Origin: Polynucleobacter sp. MG-5-Ahmo-C2 | Lineage (GTDB): Bacteria; Pseudomonadota; Gammaproteobacteria; Burkholderiales; Burkholderiaceae | Direction of reading: 5' to 3' | DNA length: 64,000 bases | NCBI RefSeq assembly: GCF_018687735.1 | Contig: NZ_CP061304.1 | Location: 1,240,001 to 1,304,000, forward strand | Part shown: piece by piece, positions 28,594 to 38,578 of the stretch | How positions within the stretch are numbered: position 1 is the stretch's first letter | Layout of the letters: each line of letters starts with the position of its first letter | Notes under the pieces: model-generated | Told to the model about the DNA's origin: nothing | Database searches by the model: none | What the model saw: the letters and a program-made list of their open reading frames with translations, nothing else | Position numbers and translations under genes: made by a program

Positions 28594-29313
28594 ATGGCCG
28601 GCCACTCGAAATGGGCCAATATTCAGCACCGCAAGGGTCGTCAAGACGAAAAACGCGGCAAGATTTGGACCAAACTCATTAAAGAAATTACTGTTGCTGC
28701 CAAATTGGGTGGCGGCGATGTTGCAACCAATCCGCGTTTGCGCTTGGCTATCGATAAGGCTAAAGACTCCAATATGCCTAACGATAATGTGCAAAGGGCA
28801 ATTCAAAGGGGCACAGGCTCACTCGAAGGCGTGAACTACGAAGAGATTCGTTATGAAGGTTACGGCATCAATGGCGCTGCCATTATTGTTGACTGCCTTA
28901 CCGATAACCGCACGCGCACCGTTGCAGAAGTTCGCCATGCCTTTAATAAAAATGGGGGCAATATGGGTACCGAGGGATCAGTTGCTTTCCTGTTTAAGCA
29001 TTGTGGCCAAATGCTATTTGCACCAGGCACCAGCGAAGATCAACTCATGGAAGTTGCACTAGATGCTGGCGCTGAAGATGTCATTACCCATGAAGATGGC
29101 TCTTTTGAGGTGCTTACACCAGTGCCAGATTTCACCAAGGTACAAGATGCTATTCATCAAGCAGGTCTCAAGCCCGAATTGGCTACTGTTGCGATGCGCC
29201 CTGAAACTGAGATTGCCTTAGAAGGTGATCAAGCAGAAGGTATGCAAAAACTACTAGATGCTCTTGAAAATTTAGACGACGTTCAAGATGTCTTTACGAA
29301 CGCCGCCCTGTAA
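28594..29313 (+). CDS. yebC: YebC/PmpR family regulator
   Basis: A 239-residue protein of the YebC/TACO1 family starting [31 protein letters not shown], with the three-domain fold and [15 protein letters not shown] in the middle. Members have been described as DNA-binding regulators and more recently as translation factors that ease ribosome stalling at proline runs. It leads a row of plus-strand genes (purD after 30 bases), with a ribosome site AAAGGAA before the start. Confidence 0.95.
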   Translation: MAGHSKWANIQHRKGRQDEKRGKIWTKLIKEITVAAKLGGGDVATNPRLRLAIDKAKDSNMPNDNVQRAIQRGTGSLEGVNYEEIRYEGYGINGAAIIVDCLTDNRTRTVAEVRHAFNKNGGNMGTEGSVAFLFKHCGQMLFAPGTSEDQLMEVALDAGAEDVITHEDGSFEVLTPVPDFTKVQDAIHQAGLKPELATVAMRPETEIALEGDQAEGMQKLLDALENLDDVQDVFTNAAL

Positions 29314-29343
29314 CCCTCTTACTTACTTGAGTCACAACTCGCT

Positions 29344-30621
29344 ATGAAAATTCTTCTCATTGGATCCGGTGGACGCGAACATGCATTAGCATGGAAACTT
29401 GCGCAATCACCTCAAGTACAAACTGTTTATGTGGCACCAGGCAATGGCGGCACTGCCACCGCTAAAAAAACTGCTGTTGGCATCGAGAATCTACCCATCA
29501 CCGATCTGCAAGAGCTGGCTGATTTTGCCAAACGCGAAAAAATACATCTCACTGTAGTTGGGCCGGAGGCTCCATTGGCTGCTGGCATTGTGGACGTCTT
29601 CCGTAATAATGGTTTGCGTATTTTTGGTCCAACACAACTAGCAGCGCAATTGGAATCATCTAAAGATTTTTCCAAGGCATTTATGAAGCGTCATGGTATT
29701 CCGACTGCGGATTACCAAACTTTTTCTAGCGCTCTTGAAGCTCATGCATACATTGATGCTAAAGGTGCACCAATCGTGATCAAAGCGGATGGTCTTGCTG
29801 CAGGCAAAGGCGTTGTAGTGGCGATGAACTTAGATGAAGCGCACACCGCCGCAGACATGATGCTGGCTGATAACAAACTGGGTAATGCTGGTGCACGTGT
29901 TGTCATTGAGGAGTTTCTGACTGGTGAGGAAGCCAGTTTTATTGTGCTCGTTGACGGCAAGAACGTTCTTGCTTTAGCAACAAGTCAAGATCACAAGCGT
30001 TTACTCGATGCCGATCAAGGTCCCAATACTGGCGGCATGGGTGCTTACTCCCCCGCCCCGGTTGTTACACCAGAAATCCATGCTCGCGCCATGCGTGAAG
30101 TGATCATGCCAACGGTCAAAGGTATGGAATCTGATGGCATTCCGTACACAGGCTTTTTATATGCCGGCTTAATGATTGCGCCAGACGGCAAGATCAAAAC
30201 TTTAGAATTTAATTGCCGTATGGGTGACCCAGAAACACAACCCATTATGGCTCGCTTGCGTAGCAACCTGGTGAATGTCTTGGATCACGCCATAGATGGC
30301 AAGCTCAATGAAGTCGATTTAGAATGGGATCGTCGCACGGCCTTAGGCGTGGTTCTTGCAGCCCATCGCTATCCAGATACTCCTCGTCACGGTGATGTCA
30401 TTACCGGCATTCCTATCGATACCGAAGATCAAATCACTTTTCACGCTGGTACTAAATTGCAAGACGGCAAAGTAGTTACCTCTGGTGGCCGTGTGCTGTG
30501 TGTCGTAGGTCTTGCAGATACTGTTCGTGGCGCTCAGCAAAAAGCTTATGAAGTCATTAAGCAAATTCAGTTTGACGGCATGCAATATCGTAAAGATATT
30601 GGCTACCGCGCCATTAAATAA
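29344..30621 (+). CDS. purD: Phosphoribosylamine-glycine ligase
   Basis: GAR synthetase, second step of purine synthesis. ATP-grasp enzyme of 425 residues: N-terminal [63 protein letters not shown], and the signature [14 protein letters not shown] near residue 290. Full length. It lies between yebC and hemF, as in many betaproteobacteria. Confidence 0.97.
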   Translation: MKILLIGSGGREHALAWKLAQSPQVQTVYVAPGNGGTATAKKTAVGIENLPITDLQELADFAKREKIHLTVVGPEAPLAAGIVDVFRNNGLRIFGPTQLAAQLESSKDFSKAFMKRHGIPTADYQTFSSALEAHAYIDAKGAPIVIKADGLAAGKGVVVAMNLDEAHTAADMMLADNKLGNAGARVVIEEFLTGEEASFIVLVDGKNVLALATSQDHKRLLDADQGPNTGGMGAYSPAPVVTPEIHARAMREVIMPTVKGMESDGIPYTGFLYAGLMIAPDGKIKTLEFNCRMGDPETQPIMARLRSNLVNVLDHAIDGKLNEVDLEWDRRTALGVVLAAHRYPDTPRHGDVITGIPIDTEDQITFHAGTKLQDGKVVTSGGRVLCVVGLADTVRGAQQKAYEVIKQIQFDGMQYRKDIGYRAIK

Positions 30622-30641
30622 GTCCATCCAAAGCCACTCCC

Positions 30642-31574
30642 TTGTCAACACAGCATACTCAAATTGATATCGCAGCCTTAAAGGATTATTTTTTAGGCCT
30701 ACAAGATCGCATCACAGCTGCGATGAGTGCACTCGATGGCAAAGCTTTTATGGCCGATGAATGGCATAAACCCGAAGACAGCAAACTCAAGGGTTATGGC
30801 CGCACCTGCATTTTGGATGGTGGCAATATTTTAGAAAAAGGTGGGGTTGGCTTTTCACACGTCCGCGGCGATCAAATGCCCCCCTCTGCCTCACATCACC
30901 GCCCTGAACTGGCTGGTCGCAGCTTTGAGGCAATGGGAGTATCGCTTGTCTTTCATCCAAATAATCCTAAAGTGCCCACCACCCATATGAATGTGCGCTG
31001 CTTTATTGCGCAAGCTCCAGATAAAGAGCCGGTATGGTGGTTTGGTGGGGGCTTTGACCTCACTCCTTATTACGGCATTGATGAAGACTGTAAATACTTT
31101 CATCAGTCCGCCAAAGATGCATTGGATCCATTTGGTGAGGCGCTTTATCCACGCTTTAAAAAATGGTGCGATGAGTATTTCTACCTCAAGCATCGTGAAG
31201 AACCGCGCGGTATTGGGGGAGTATTCTTTGATGACTTTCATGAGCTGGGTTTTGAGCAAAGCTTTGCAATGACTCGCGCCGTAGGTGATGCATTCATTAG
31301 CGCCTATCTACCAATCGTGCAGCGCCGCTATCAAGATGCATTCACCTCCGAAGAAAAATCATTCCAAGAATACCGTCGAGGTCGCTATGTTGAATACAAT
31401 CTTATCTTTGACCGTGGCACTATCTTCGGACTTCATTCTGGTGGCCGAACAGAATCGATCTTGATGTCGATGCCGCCAGTGGTCCAGTGGTGGTACAACT
31501 GGCAACCCAAGCCCGGCACACCTGAGGCCAAGCTATATGATTACTATCTCAAACCGCGCGATTGGTTAGCTTGA
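30642..31574 (+). CDS. hemF: Oxygen-dependent coproporphyrinogen III oxidase
   Basis: Converts coproporphyrinogen III to protoporphyrinogen IX using oxygen, in haem synthesis. The 310-residue protein has the HemF signatures [28 protein letters not shown] and [29 protein letters not shown] start at 30642 is the best fit to the family N-terminus ([17 protein letters not shown]), 20 bases after purD; no ATG lies between. The stop overlaps the nadD start as TTGA. Confidence 0.95.
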   Translation: MSTQHTQIDIAALKDYFLGLQDRITAAMSALDGKAFMADEWHKPEDSKLKGYGRTCILDGGNILEKGGVGFSHVRGDQMPPSASHHRPELAGRSFEAMGVSLVFHPNNPKVPTTHMNVRCFIAQAPDKEPVWWFGGGFDLTPYYGIDEDCKYFHQSAKDALDPFGEALYPRFKKWCDEYFYLKHREEPRGIGGVFFDDFHELGFEQSFAMTRAVGDAFISAYLPIVQRRYQDAFTSEEKSFQEYRRGRYVEYNLIFDRGTIFGLHSGGRTESILMSMPPVVQWWYNWQPKPGTPEAKLYDYYLKPRDWLA

Positions 31575-32260
31575 GTACCATTCAGAAAATTGGCATCCTA
31601 GGGGGAACTTTTGACCCACCCCACGTAGGCCACTTAAAACTAGCAAGCCATTTCGCAGAAATGCTGCAATTAGATGAATTACTGCTAATACCTAGTGGTG
31701 AACCATGGCAAAAAGGCTCAGACATTACGCCGGCAGAAATTCGCTTTCAACTGACAGAAGCTGCCGCTATAGATCTAGCCAGAGCATTCTTATATTTAAA
31801 AATTCCAACCCGCATTGGTGTTGACCGAATTGAGATAGAACGCGCAGGCCCAAGCTACAGTATTGACACTGCTAAATCGCTACGTGAGCGCTTTGGCCCT
31901 GAAGCAAGCCTCATTTGGCTGACGGGTGTAGATTCACTCATTCATCTTCCAAGCTGGAACTCTTGGCGTGATTTGTTTAAATTTATGCACTTTGCAGTGA
32001 CGAGTCGGCCGCATTACGATCTGGATGCTGAGATGAGCCCTGAGATTAAAGAATTACTAAAAGTCCATCAAATATTAGACCCAGCAGCCCTTGAAAATCA
32101 GCCGGCAGGCCTCATCTATATTGATGAAAGCCTATCAGTCGACCTCTCCTCTACCGATCTGCGCAATCGCCTTAAAACTCCTGCCCGAGGGCAGATTGAG
32201 TCAGAGCAAATTTCATCTCACACCCTGCAAATCATTACAAATCTGGGCCTGTATCAGTAA
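31571..32260 (+). CDS. nadD: Nicotinate-nucleotide adenylyltransferase
   Basis: Forms deamido-NAD from NaMN and ATP. The 229-residue protein has [19 protein letters not shown] at its start (HxGH motif), [10 protein letters not shown], and the ISSTxxR-like [11 protein letters not shown] at the C-terminus. The TTG at 31571, overlapping the hemF stop, is preferred; another TTG nine bases upstream is possible. It forms a NAD/ribosome maintenance block with rsfS and rlmH. Confidence 0.94.
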   Translation: MSTIQKIGILGGTFDPPHVGHLKLASHFAEMLQLDELLLIPSGEPWQKGSDITPAEIRFQLTEAAAIDLARAFLYLKIPTRIGVDRIEIERAGPSYSIDTAKSLRERFGPEASLIWLTGVDSLIHLPSWNSWRDLFKFMHFAVTSRPHYDLDAEMSPEIKELLKVHQILDPAALENQPAGLIYIDESLSVDLSSTDLRNRLKTPARGQIESEQISSHTLQIITNLGLYQ

Positions 32261-32307
32261 TCAAGCTAAGATCACCTTAAATACTAGAGAAATATCACTG
32301 AAAGACT

Positions 32308-32697
32308 ATGGAATTACGTAAATTACAACGCGTCATTATTGATGCACTCGAAGATGTTAAAGCGCAGGATATTCGCGTTTATGACACCACAAAACTAAGC
32401 GAGCTATTTGATCGCGTGATCATTGCCACCGGTTCAAGCAACCGCCAAACACGATCACTGGCAATGTCTGTCAAAGAGGATGTCAATGCCAAAGGTGGTG
32501 AGGTCATCTCCATTGAAGGATTGGAAACTGGTGAATGGGTCTTGGTTGATTGCGGTGATATCGTTGTCCATATCTTGCAGCCGATGCTGCGCTCCTACTA
32601 TCAGTTAGAGGGTATGTGGGGTGCAAAGCCGGTGCGCGTCAAATTGGCTGGTAGCAAAGGGCTGATAAAAGCCAGCGAACTTGAAGACGACGAATAA
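32308..32697 (+). CDS. rsfS: Ribosomal silencing factor RsfS
   Basis: Binds ribosomal protein L14 and blocks joining of the subunits when nutrients fall. The 129-residue protein has DIRVYDTTKLSELFDRVIIATGSSNRQTRSL and the conserved GEWVLVDCGDIVVHILQPMLRSYYQLE. Between nadD and rlmH, a conserved order. Confidence 0.95.
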   Translation: MELRKLQRVIIDALEDVKAQDIRVYDTTKLSELFDRVIIATGSSNRQTRSLAMSVKEDVNAKGGEVISIEGLETGEWVLVDCGDIVVHILQPMLRSYYQLEGMWGAKPVRVKLAGSKGLIKASELEDDE

Positions 32698-32727
32698 ATA
32701 ACTCCTCCATAATTGATTTACTAGTCA

Positions 32728-33171
32728 ATGCGCCTAACCATTGTTTCTGTTGGTCACAAAATGCCCGATTGGGTTACCTCAGCAACGCATGACTATGTCA
32801 AACGGATGCCGGTAGATTGCAGTATTGAAATTAAGGAGATCAAACCCGATCTCACCCCAGCCAAAGAAGCCATCAAGATAGTTGCTGCTATTCCAAAAGG
32901 CTCAAGAGTCATTGCTCTTGATGAGCGCGGCAAAGATCAAACAACGCAAGACCTAGCTAACCAGTTGGCTTCATGGCGCCAAGAGGGTTTTGATATGACC
33001 TTCTTGATTGGTGGCGCTGATGGTCTTGATGCCAGCCTTAAGACCAATACACAATCTATATGGCGACTTTCTAGCCTTACCTTGCCGCATGCAATGGCAA
33101 GAGTGCTGCTGGTTGAACAGCTCTATCGTGCTTGGACTATTTTGCAGGGACACCCCTACCATCGTGAGTAA
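32728..33171 (+). CDS. rlmH: 23S rRNA pseudouridine-1915 N3-methyltransferase
   Basis: SPOUT-family enzyme modifying helix 69 of 23S rRNA. The 147-residue protein begins MRLTIVSVGHKMPDWV and has the knotted SAM site FLIGGADGLD and the tail LPHAMARVLLVEQLYRAWTILQGHPYHRE, which is the family C-terminus. The following maf-like gene starts eight bases before its stop. Confidence 0.95.
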   Translation: MRLTIVSVGHKMPDWVTSATHDYVKRMPVDCSIEIKEIKPDLTPAKEAIKIVAAIPKGSRVIALDERGKDQTTQDLANQLASWRQEGFDMTFLIGGADGLDASLKTNTQSIWRLSSLTLPHAMARVLLVEQLYRAWTILQGHPYHRE

Positions 33172-33799
33172 TTCTTTGCATTCTTTTATCTACCTTGCCT
33201 CACAAAGTCCACGCCGCCAAGAACTATTAAAACAAATGGGAGTGTGCTTTGAGATGTTGGCGCCCACTCCGGACGAAGATAGTGAGCGCATTGAAACCCC
33301 CCTTCTCCATGAAAAAGCGCGGACTTATGTTGAGCGCGTTACCCTAGCGAAGAGTGCTGCTGCTTTAACACGTTGGCAAAAGACCGATCTTGCATGGGCA
33401 CCGATCTTATGTGCAGACACCACTGTGAGTCTACCCAATAGTCTTGAAGGTGAGATTTTAGGAAAACCTGTAGATGCAATTGATGCGGCGCGCATCTTAA
33501 ATCTGTTGAGCGGCAAAACCCATGAAGTTCTCACTGCTGTTGCCATCACTGTCAACCCCAGCGAAAAGCCACTTTGCTTAGTGCAAGTATCCAAAGTTCA
33601 ATTCGCCCATCTATCGCAAGAGCAGATCGATGCTTATATTGCTAGTGCTGAACCCTTTGGGAAGGCAGGTGCCTATGGCATTCAGGGACTTGGGGGTGCA
33701 TTCATTCCCTCAATTGAGGGGAGCTATAGCGGTATCATGGGGCTACCTATATTTGAAACTGCACAACTTCTAGAGCGCGCTCAAGTGTCATGCATATGA
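33164..33799 (+). CDS. Maf family nucleotide pyrophosphatase
   Basis: A 211-residue Maf/YhdE-type protein that hydrolyses dTTP, UTP or modified nucleotides. Recognised by FIYLASQSPRRQELLKQMG at the start, CADTTVSL, and GKPVDAIDAARILNLLSGKTHEVLTAV. The GTG start at 33164 overlaps the rlmH stop; an in-frame ATG upstream would run far into rlmH and add unrelated residues. Ends in ATGA overlap with rng. Confidence 0.92.
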   Translation: MSNSLHSFIYLASQSPRRQELLKQMGVCFEMLAPTPDEDSERIETPLLHEKARTYVERVTLAKSAAALTRWQKTDLAWAPILCADTTVSLPNSLEGEILGKPVDAIDAARILNLLSGKTHEVLTAVAITVNPSEKPLCLVQVSKVQFAHLSQEQIDAYIASAEPFGKAGAYGIQGLGGAFIPSIEGSYSGIMGLPIFETAQLLERAQVSCI

Positions 33800-35259
33800 A
33801 TGAAGAAATCCTCATCAATATCACCCCACAAGAAACGCGAGTAGCCTTAATTCAACAAGGCGCCGTTCAAGAATTACAAATCGAGCGCACTCGCCAACGT
33901 GGCATTGTCGGCAACATCTATCTTGCTAAAGTTGTGCGTGTGCTTCCCGGCATGCAGTCTGCATTTGTTGAAATTGGTCTTGAGCGCACCGCTTTTATGC
34001 ACGTTGCCGACATCATCCAAAACAATCCACAAGCACAAATAGAAAAGCTGTTGTTTGAGGGGCAAACACTCTTAGTACAAGTCTTGAAAGATCCGCTGGG
34101 CACTAAGGGTGCTCGATTAACAACCCAACTCAGCATCGCTGGCCGCAATTTAGTCTACCTTCCACCAGCAGGGAGCGACCCTGTCGTCGAAAAATATATT
34201 GGCGTATCTCAACGCATCGACCAACTCGAGGAGCGCGAAGCCATTAAAACTCGACTTGCCGGTCTGATGGCAGCAGATGAAAAAGGCGGCATTATTGTAC
34301 GAACCAGCGCTCAAGATGCCTCTGATTACGAACTTCAGCATGACATGCATTACTTGCGCACTACCTGGGAAAATATTCGGGAAGCCATGAAACACAACGC
34401 TGCCCCCAGCCTGCTTTATCAAGACCTAAGCCTTGCTGAACGAGTCTTGCGCGATGTAGCCGGCGAAGAAACGACCCAAATTCGGGTGGATTCTGCAGAG
34501 AACTTTGAAAAGCTCAAAGCATTTACCAATTTGTATATGCCCAACCTTTTGGGCAAACTCACCTTACATCGGGGTGAACGCGCCCTTTTCGACTTATTTG
34601 ATGTCGATGCCGAGATTAATAAAGCTTTGGGTCGCAGAGTGGACCTCAAGTCTGGCGGCTATCTCATGATTGACCAGACAGAGTCCATGACAACGATTGA
34701 TGTGAACACGGGCAGCTATGTTGGCGCACGCAATTTAGATGACACCGTTTTTAAAACCAATTTAGAAGCGGCCCAAGCAATTGCCCGTCAACTGCGTTTA
34801 CGCAATTTAGGCGGCATCATCATCATTGACTTTATTGACATGCTGGGCAAAGACCATCAGGAATCCGTTCTGCATGAGCTCAAACGCAATCTAGATCGTG
34901 ACCATGCACGCACCTCAATCAGCGAGTTTTCTGCTTTAGGTCTGGTGGAGATGACCCGCAAACGTACGCGCGAATCCCTAGCCCATATCACCTGTGAGCC
35001 ATGCGCTACCTGTATGGGTAAGGGTGAGATCAAAACTGCTCAAACCATCTGCTATGAAATCTTGCGTGAGATTGTGCGCGAGCATCGTCAATTCAATCCT
35101 CGCGAATTTAGAATCGTTGCTGCCCCCGATGTGATTGATTTATTCCTGGAAGAAGAAAACCAATTCTTGGCTCAACTAGGTGACTTCATTGGTAAACCTA
35201 TCACTTTGCAAGCTGAGGGTAGCTTTCGCCAAGAGCAGTACGACATCGTTCTGAGTTAA
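33796..35259 (+). CDS. rng: Ribonuclease G
   Basis: Endoribonuclease for 16S rRNA 5' maturation and mRNA decay. The 487-residue protein has an N-terminal S1 domain (VGNIYLAKVVRVLPGMQSAFVEIG), the catalytic DNase I-like region with DVNTGSYVG and IIIDFIDM (metal Asp residues), and the zinc link CEPCATCMGKG. The long C-terminal scaffold of RNase E is absent, so it is RNase G. ATG at 33796 gives NEEILINITPQETRVA, matching E. coli; another ATG is six bases upstream. Confidence 0.95.
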   Translation: MNEEILINITPQETRVALIQQGAVQELQIERTRQRGIVGNIYLAKVVRVLPGMQSAFVEIGLERTAFMHVADIIQNNPQAQIEKLLFEGQTLLVQVLKDPLGTKGARLTTQLSIAGRNLVYLPPAGSDPVVEKYIGVSQRIDQLEEREAIKTRLAGLMAADEKGGIIVRTSAQDASDYELQHDMHYLRTTWENIREAMKHNAAPSLLYQDLSLAERVLRDVAGEETTQIRVDSAENFEKLKAFTNLYMPNLLGKLTLHRGERALFDLFDVDAEINKALGRRVDLKSGGYLMIDQTESMTTIDVNTGSYVGARNLDDTVFKTNLEAAQAIARQLRLRNLGGIIIIDFIDMLGKDHQESVLHELKRNLDRDHARTSISEFSALGLVEMTRKRTRESLAHITCEPCATCMGKGEIKTAQTICYEILREIVREHRQFNPREFRIVAAPDVIDLFLEEENQFLAQLGDFIGKPITLQAEGSFRQEQYDIVLS

Positions 35260-35266
35260 TTACCCT

Positions 35267-37030
35267 TTAAGCGTTTGAGAACTGAATGCGGTGCAAGTTT
35301 GCATACAGACCATCTTTTTTGATTAAATCTTCATGTGAGCCATTCTCGACGATTTGACCATGCTCAAGCACCACAATCCGATCAGCGTGTTCGATCGTCG
35401 ATAGGCGATGAGCAATGACCAAAGTAGTTCTACCGGCCATCAGTCGATCTAGGGCATCTTGCACTTGACGCTCTGACTCTGAATCTAAGGCAGAGGTGGC
35501 CTCATCCAAGATCAAAATTGGGGCATTCTTATAAATAGCTCGAGCAATTGCCAGACGTTGACGCTGTCCGCCAGATAGGCGATTACCGTTATCGCCAATC
35601 ATTGAATCAATGCCTTCTGGCAACTCTTTCATAAGGGCACCCAGGTTGGCCGCCTCCAAAGCTTCAATCGCACGTCCGCGATCAATGCCCTCTTGAGCTG
35701 GAGCGCCATAGGCGACGTTTGCAGCAATCGTATCGTTAAACAAAATCACATCCTGACTAACAAAGGCGATTTGTTTTCTGACATCGGCTAAGACAATATC
35801 TTCCAAAGGAATATCGTCCAAGAAAATATGGCCACTAGTTGGCTTAAAGAAGCGAGGCAGTAAATTGACTAAGGTAGATTTACCGCCGCCAGAGGGCCCA
35901 ACAAAAGCCACCACTTCACCTGGCTTGATAGCGAGATTAATTCCGCGCAAGGCGTCTTGACGACCAATCTCTTGTTGATAAGAGAACCCAACATCCTCAA
36001 AACGAATACCGCCTTTTGCTTTATCTAAGGACTTCATATTGACCCTACGATCTTCGGCCTCTTCTAAGGGTTGATCCATGAGCCCGAAAATCATCTCGGC
36101 CGCAGTGAGGCCTCGTTGTAAAGGTTGATTAATATCGGCCAAGTGTTTCAAGGGGGAAATCACCAGCATCATTGCAGTGATGAAAGCTGCAAAGCCTCCA
36201 ACCGTTGTTCCTTCCGTGGCTGACTGCATCAAAGCAATCACCAGCACCACGGACAAGGCCATCGATGCGATCAGTTGAGTGATTGGTTGATTTAAGCCGC
36301 CTGCTACTGCAGACTTCAAGGCAAATTGGCGCAAACGCTCCGCCTTTTCCAGAAAGCGATTCATCTCATATTGCTCGGCACTATGAACCTTCACTATCTT
36401 ATAGCCAGCAGCTGCCTCCTCAACAATGTATGCCAAATCACTGGTGAGTGTTTGCTGTTCACGATTTAAGGATCTGAGGCGCCGATTAACCTTACTCATG
36501 ATGTAGGCGATGACTGGGAAAATTACCAGCACAACGAGTGTTAACTGCCAATTTAAATAAATTAGGTAAGCCATTAAACCCACTACCGTGAGAGAATCTC
36601 GGACTAAGCTGATCAACATTCCACCCATGACGGTCAGAACATTATTTACCTCAAAGACTACTGCGTTAATTAAATTGGATGCAGAGTTCTTTTGGAAAAA
36701 GGTGGTACTCGCATGCAGCAATGTTTCAAACATTTGCTCGCGCAGTTTGAGAAGAACAGAATTAATAACTTTTGACAATAAATAGTTAGAAAAGAACTGG
36801 GCTAAGCTGCGGATCATTGCCAAGCCGACTAAGAAAACGGGGACTTGCCAAAGTTTGCTATTAAGTTGACCGGTGAAACCACGATCAAGCAAAGGCTTCA
36901 TTAGCGCCGGAATTGAGGTCTCAGCAGCAGCCACAAAGGCCATGGCCACTAAAGAGCCAAGAATCAGCCGAATATGGGGCTTGAGATAGGTAATTAAGCG
37001 ATTTAGGGCAGTACGGTCTTGAGCATTCAT
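35267..37030 (-). CDS. msbA: Lipid A export ABC transporter MsbA
   Basis: Flips lipid A-core across the inner membrane. The 587-residue half-transporter has six membrane helices then an ATPase domain: Walker A GPSGGGKSTLV, signature LSGGQRQRLAIARAI, Walker B ILILDEATSALD, and the switch His in IAHRLSTI. The frame is open upstream to 37156, but MNAQDRTALNRL at 37030 fits the family. The neighbouring glycosyltransferase starts 10 bases away on the other strand. Converges with rng. Confidence 0.94.
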   Translation of the reverse strand: MNAQDRTALNRLITYLKPHIRLILGSLVAMAFVAAAETSIPALMKPLLDRGFTGQLNSKLWQVPVFLVGLAMIRSLAQFFSNYLLSKVINSVLLKLREQMFETLLHASTTFFQKNSASNLINAVVFEVNNVLTVMGGMLISLVRDSLTVVGLMAYLIYLNWQLTLVVLVIFPVIAYIMSKVNRRLRSLNREQQTLTSDLAYIVEEAAAGYKIVKVHSAEQYEMNRFLEKAERLRQFALKSAVAGGLNQPITQLIASMALSVVLVIALMQSATEGTTVGGFAAFITAMMLVISPLKHLADINQPLQRGLTAAEMIFGLMDQPLEEAEDRRVNMKSLDKAKGGIRFEDVGFSYQQEIGRQDALRGINLAIKPGEVVAFVGPSGGGKSTLVNLLPRFFKPTSGHIFLDDIPLEDIVLADVRKQIAFVSQDVILFNDTIAANVAYGAPAQEGIDRGRAIEALEAANLGALMKELPEGIDSMIGDNGNRLSGGQRQRLAIARAIYKNAPILILDEATSALDSESERQVQDALDRLMAGRTTLVIAHRLSTIEHADRIVVLEHGQIVENGSHEDLIKKDGLYANLHRIQFSNA

Positions 37031-37040
37031 ATAATGAATT

Positions 37041-37802
37041 ATGCCCACCTTATCAGTCATACTCATCACCCGCAATGAAGAGGCCAATTTGGACGCTTGT
37101 CTAGCCTCCCTGGAGGGTATTGCCCAACAGATCGTAGTGGTCGATACGGCCAGCAATGACCGTACCCTAGAGATAGCTAAAAACTATAGAGCTATTATTG
37201 CCAGCCCGCCTGATTGGCCTGGTTTTGGCCCCCAAAAGAACCGTTCTTTAGATCTGGCAACTGGTGAGTGGGTGCTATCTTTAGATGCTGACGAGAGGCT
37301 AACCCCTGCCCTTCGGACTGAAATTCTGACAACCATAAACCACAACGCCCATGTGGACTGCTTTGCCATTCCGCGGCTATCTTGGTATTGCGGGCGCTTT
37401 ATCCGCCATTCTGGCTGGAGCCCAGATTATGTAGATCGTCTTTTTAAGCGTGGCACCGCTCGCTTCTCAGATGACCTAGTACATGAGAGGTTAATTCCGC
37501 AGGGGCAAGTGACCAAACTAAAAAATCCGATGCTGCACTATAGCTTCATGAACTACTCCCAAGTTCTACAAAAGTTAGATCGTTATTCCACTGCCTCTGC
37601 AGAGCAGGCTTTTGCTAAAGGCAAAACGAGTAGCCCTGTAAAAGCAGTGCTCCATGGTTGCTGGGCATTCTTGCGCACTTATGTGATTCGTGCTGGATTC
37701 TTAGATGGCGCCCAAGGATTTGCCTTGGCCATCTCTAATGGCCAAGGCACCTACTATCGTTACATCAAGCTGTGGCATCTGAATCAGGGCGCCAGTAAAT
37801 GA
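37041..37802 (+). CDS. LPS core family 2 glycosyltransferase (WaaE/KdtX-like)
   Basis: A 253-residue GT-A enzyme: LSVILITRNEEANLDACLASL at the start, nucleotide-sugar motif LSLDADERLT at about residues 78-87, and the C-terminal features FAIPRLSWYCGRFIRHSGW and RDLVHERL-like DDLVHERL of WaaE/LgtF beta-1,4-glucosyltransferases acting on the heptose core. First of three overlapping plus-strand genes for core sugar transfer, next to msbA. Exact sugar unknown. Confidence 0.87.
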   Translation: MPTLSVILITRNEEANLDACLASLEGIAQQIVVVDTASNDRTLEIAKNYRAIIASPPDWPGFGPQKNRSLDLATGEWVLSLDADERLTPALRTEILTTINHNAHVDCFAIPRLSWYCGRFIRHSGWSPDYVDRLFKRGTARFSDDLVHERLIPQGQVTKLKNPMLHYSFMNYSQVLQKLDRYSTASAEQAFAKGKTSSPVKAVLHGCWAFLRTYVIRAGFLDGAQGFALAISNGQGTYYRYIKLWHLNQGASK

Positions 37803-38578
37803 TTTCGATTTTGTTGGCCACCTATAACTGGCCGCAAGCACTTAAGCTCTGCCTAGAGTCTCTGGCTACACAAACCGATCGCAATTTTGAGATCATCATT
37901 GCTGATGATGGCTCGACCGATAGTACTAAGCAAGTCATTGAGCAGTTCAAAAAATCTTGCCTAATCCCAACGGAACATTTGTGGCAAGAGGATCAAGGTT
38001 TTCGGAAAACCCTCATTCTGAATCGAGCAATTGCTGCTGCACATGGTGACTACCTTATTTTTCTAGATGGGGATTGTATTGTGCAACCCGATTTTGTTGC
38101 GCGTCATCGCGACTTAGCGCAAAAGGGATATCTAGTAACCGGCAGTAGAGTGCTGCTTAATGAAAAACTCACTCAAGAGCTCATCACTTGGCCGCATTGG
38201 GACTTTCAGTGCTTTTGCACTAGACTTTTAGCTAAGCGCCTGAGTGGTGGCATCAATAAATACTGGCCACTTAAGATGAAGCTTGGAAATGGCACATGGC
38301 GAGATTACAAAAAATTTGTTTGGCGTCGTATTAAAGGTTGCAATATGGCCTGCTGGAAAGCAGATGCCGAGGCAATCAATGGTTTTGATGAGGCTATGAC
38401 GGGCTGGGGCCATGAAGATGCTGATTTCATCTTCCGCCTGCAACGCCATCACATTATTCGTAAATCAGGCTCATGGGCAACGGAAGTATTACATCTCTTT
38501 CATAAAATCAATGATCAAAGTAATGCTGCTGAGAATGCTCGTCGTGTTCGTGAAAAAATTTTAGCGAAGGCAATGTAA
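37799..38578 (+). CDS. Family 2 glycosyltransferase
   Basis: A 259-residue GT-A protein: ISILLATYNWPQALKLCLESL, ADDGSTDST, FLDGDCIVQPDFVARH (DxD-like), and a C-terminal galactosyltransferase-type segment GCNMACWKADAEAINGFDEAMTGWGHEDADFIFRL as in chondroitin-polymerase-like enzymes. The start overlaps the previous gene (ATGA) and its stop overlaps the next (TAATG), so the three are translated together. Probably adds a core or outer-core sugar. Confidence 0.86.
   Translation: MISILLATYNWPQALKLCLESLATQTDRNFEIIIADDGSTDSTKQVIEQFKKSCLIPTEHLWQEDQGFRKTLILNRAIAAAHGDYLIFLDGDCIVQPDFVARHRDLAQKGYLVTGSRVLLNEKLTQELITWPHWDFQCFCTRLLAKRLSGGINKYWPLKMKLGNGTWRDYKKFVWRRIKGCNMACWKADAEAINGFDEAMTGWGHEDADFIFRLQRHHIIRKSGSWATEVLHLFHKINDQSNAAENARRVREKILAKAM

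Noticed and set aside
35267..37156. Longer msbA starting at 37156
   Set aside because: The extra 42 residues run antisense through the start of the glycosyltransferase and match nothing in the family.
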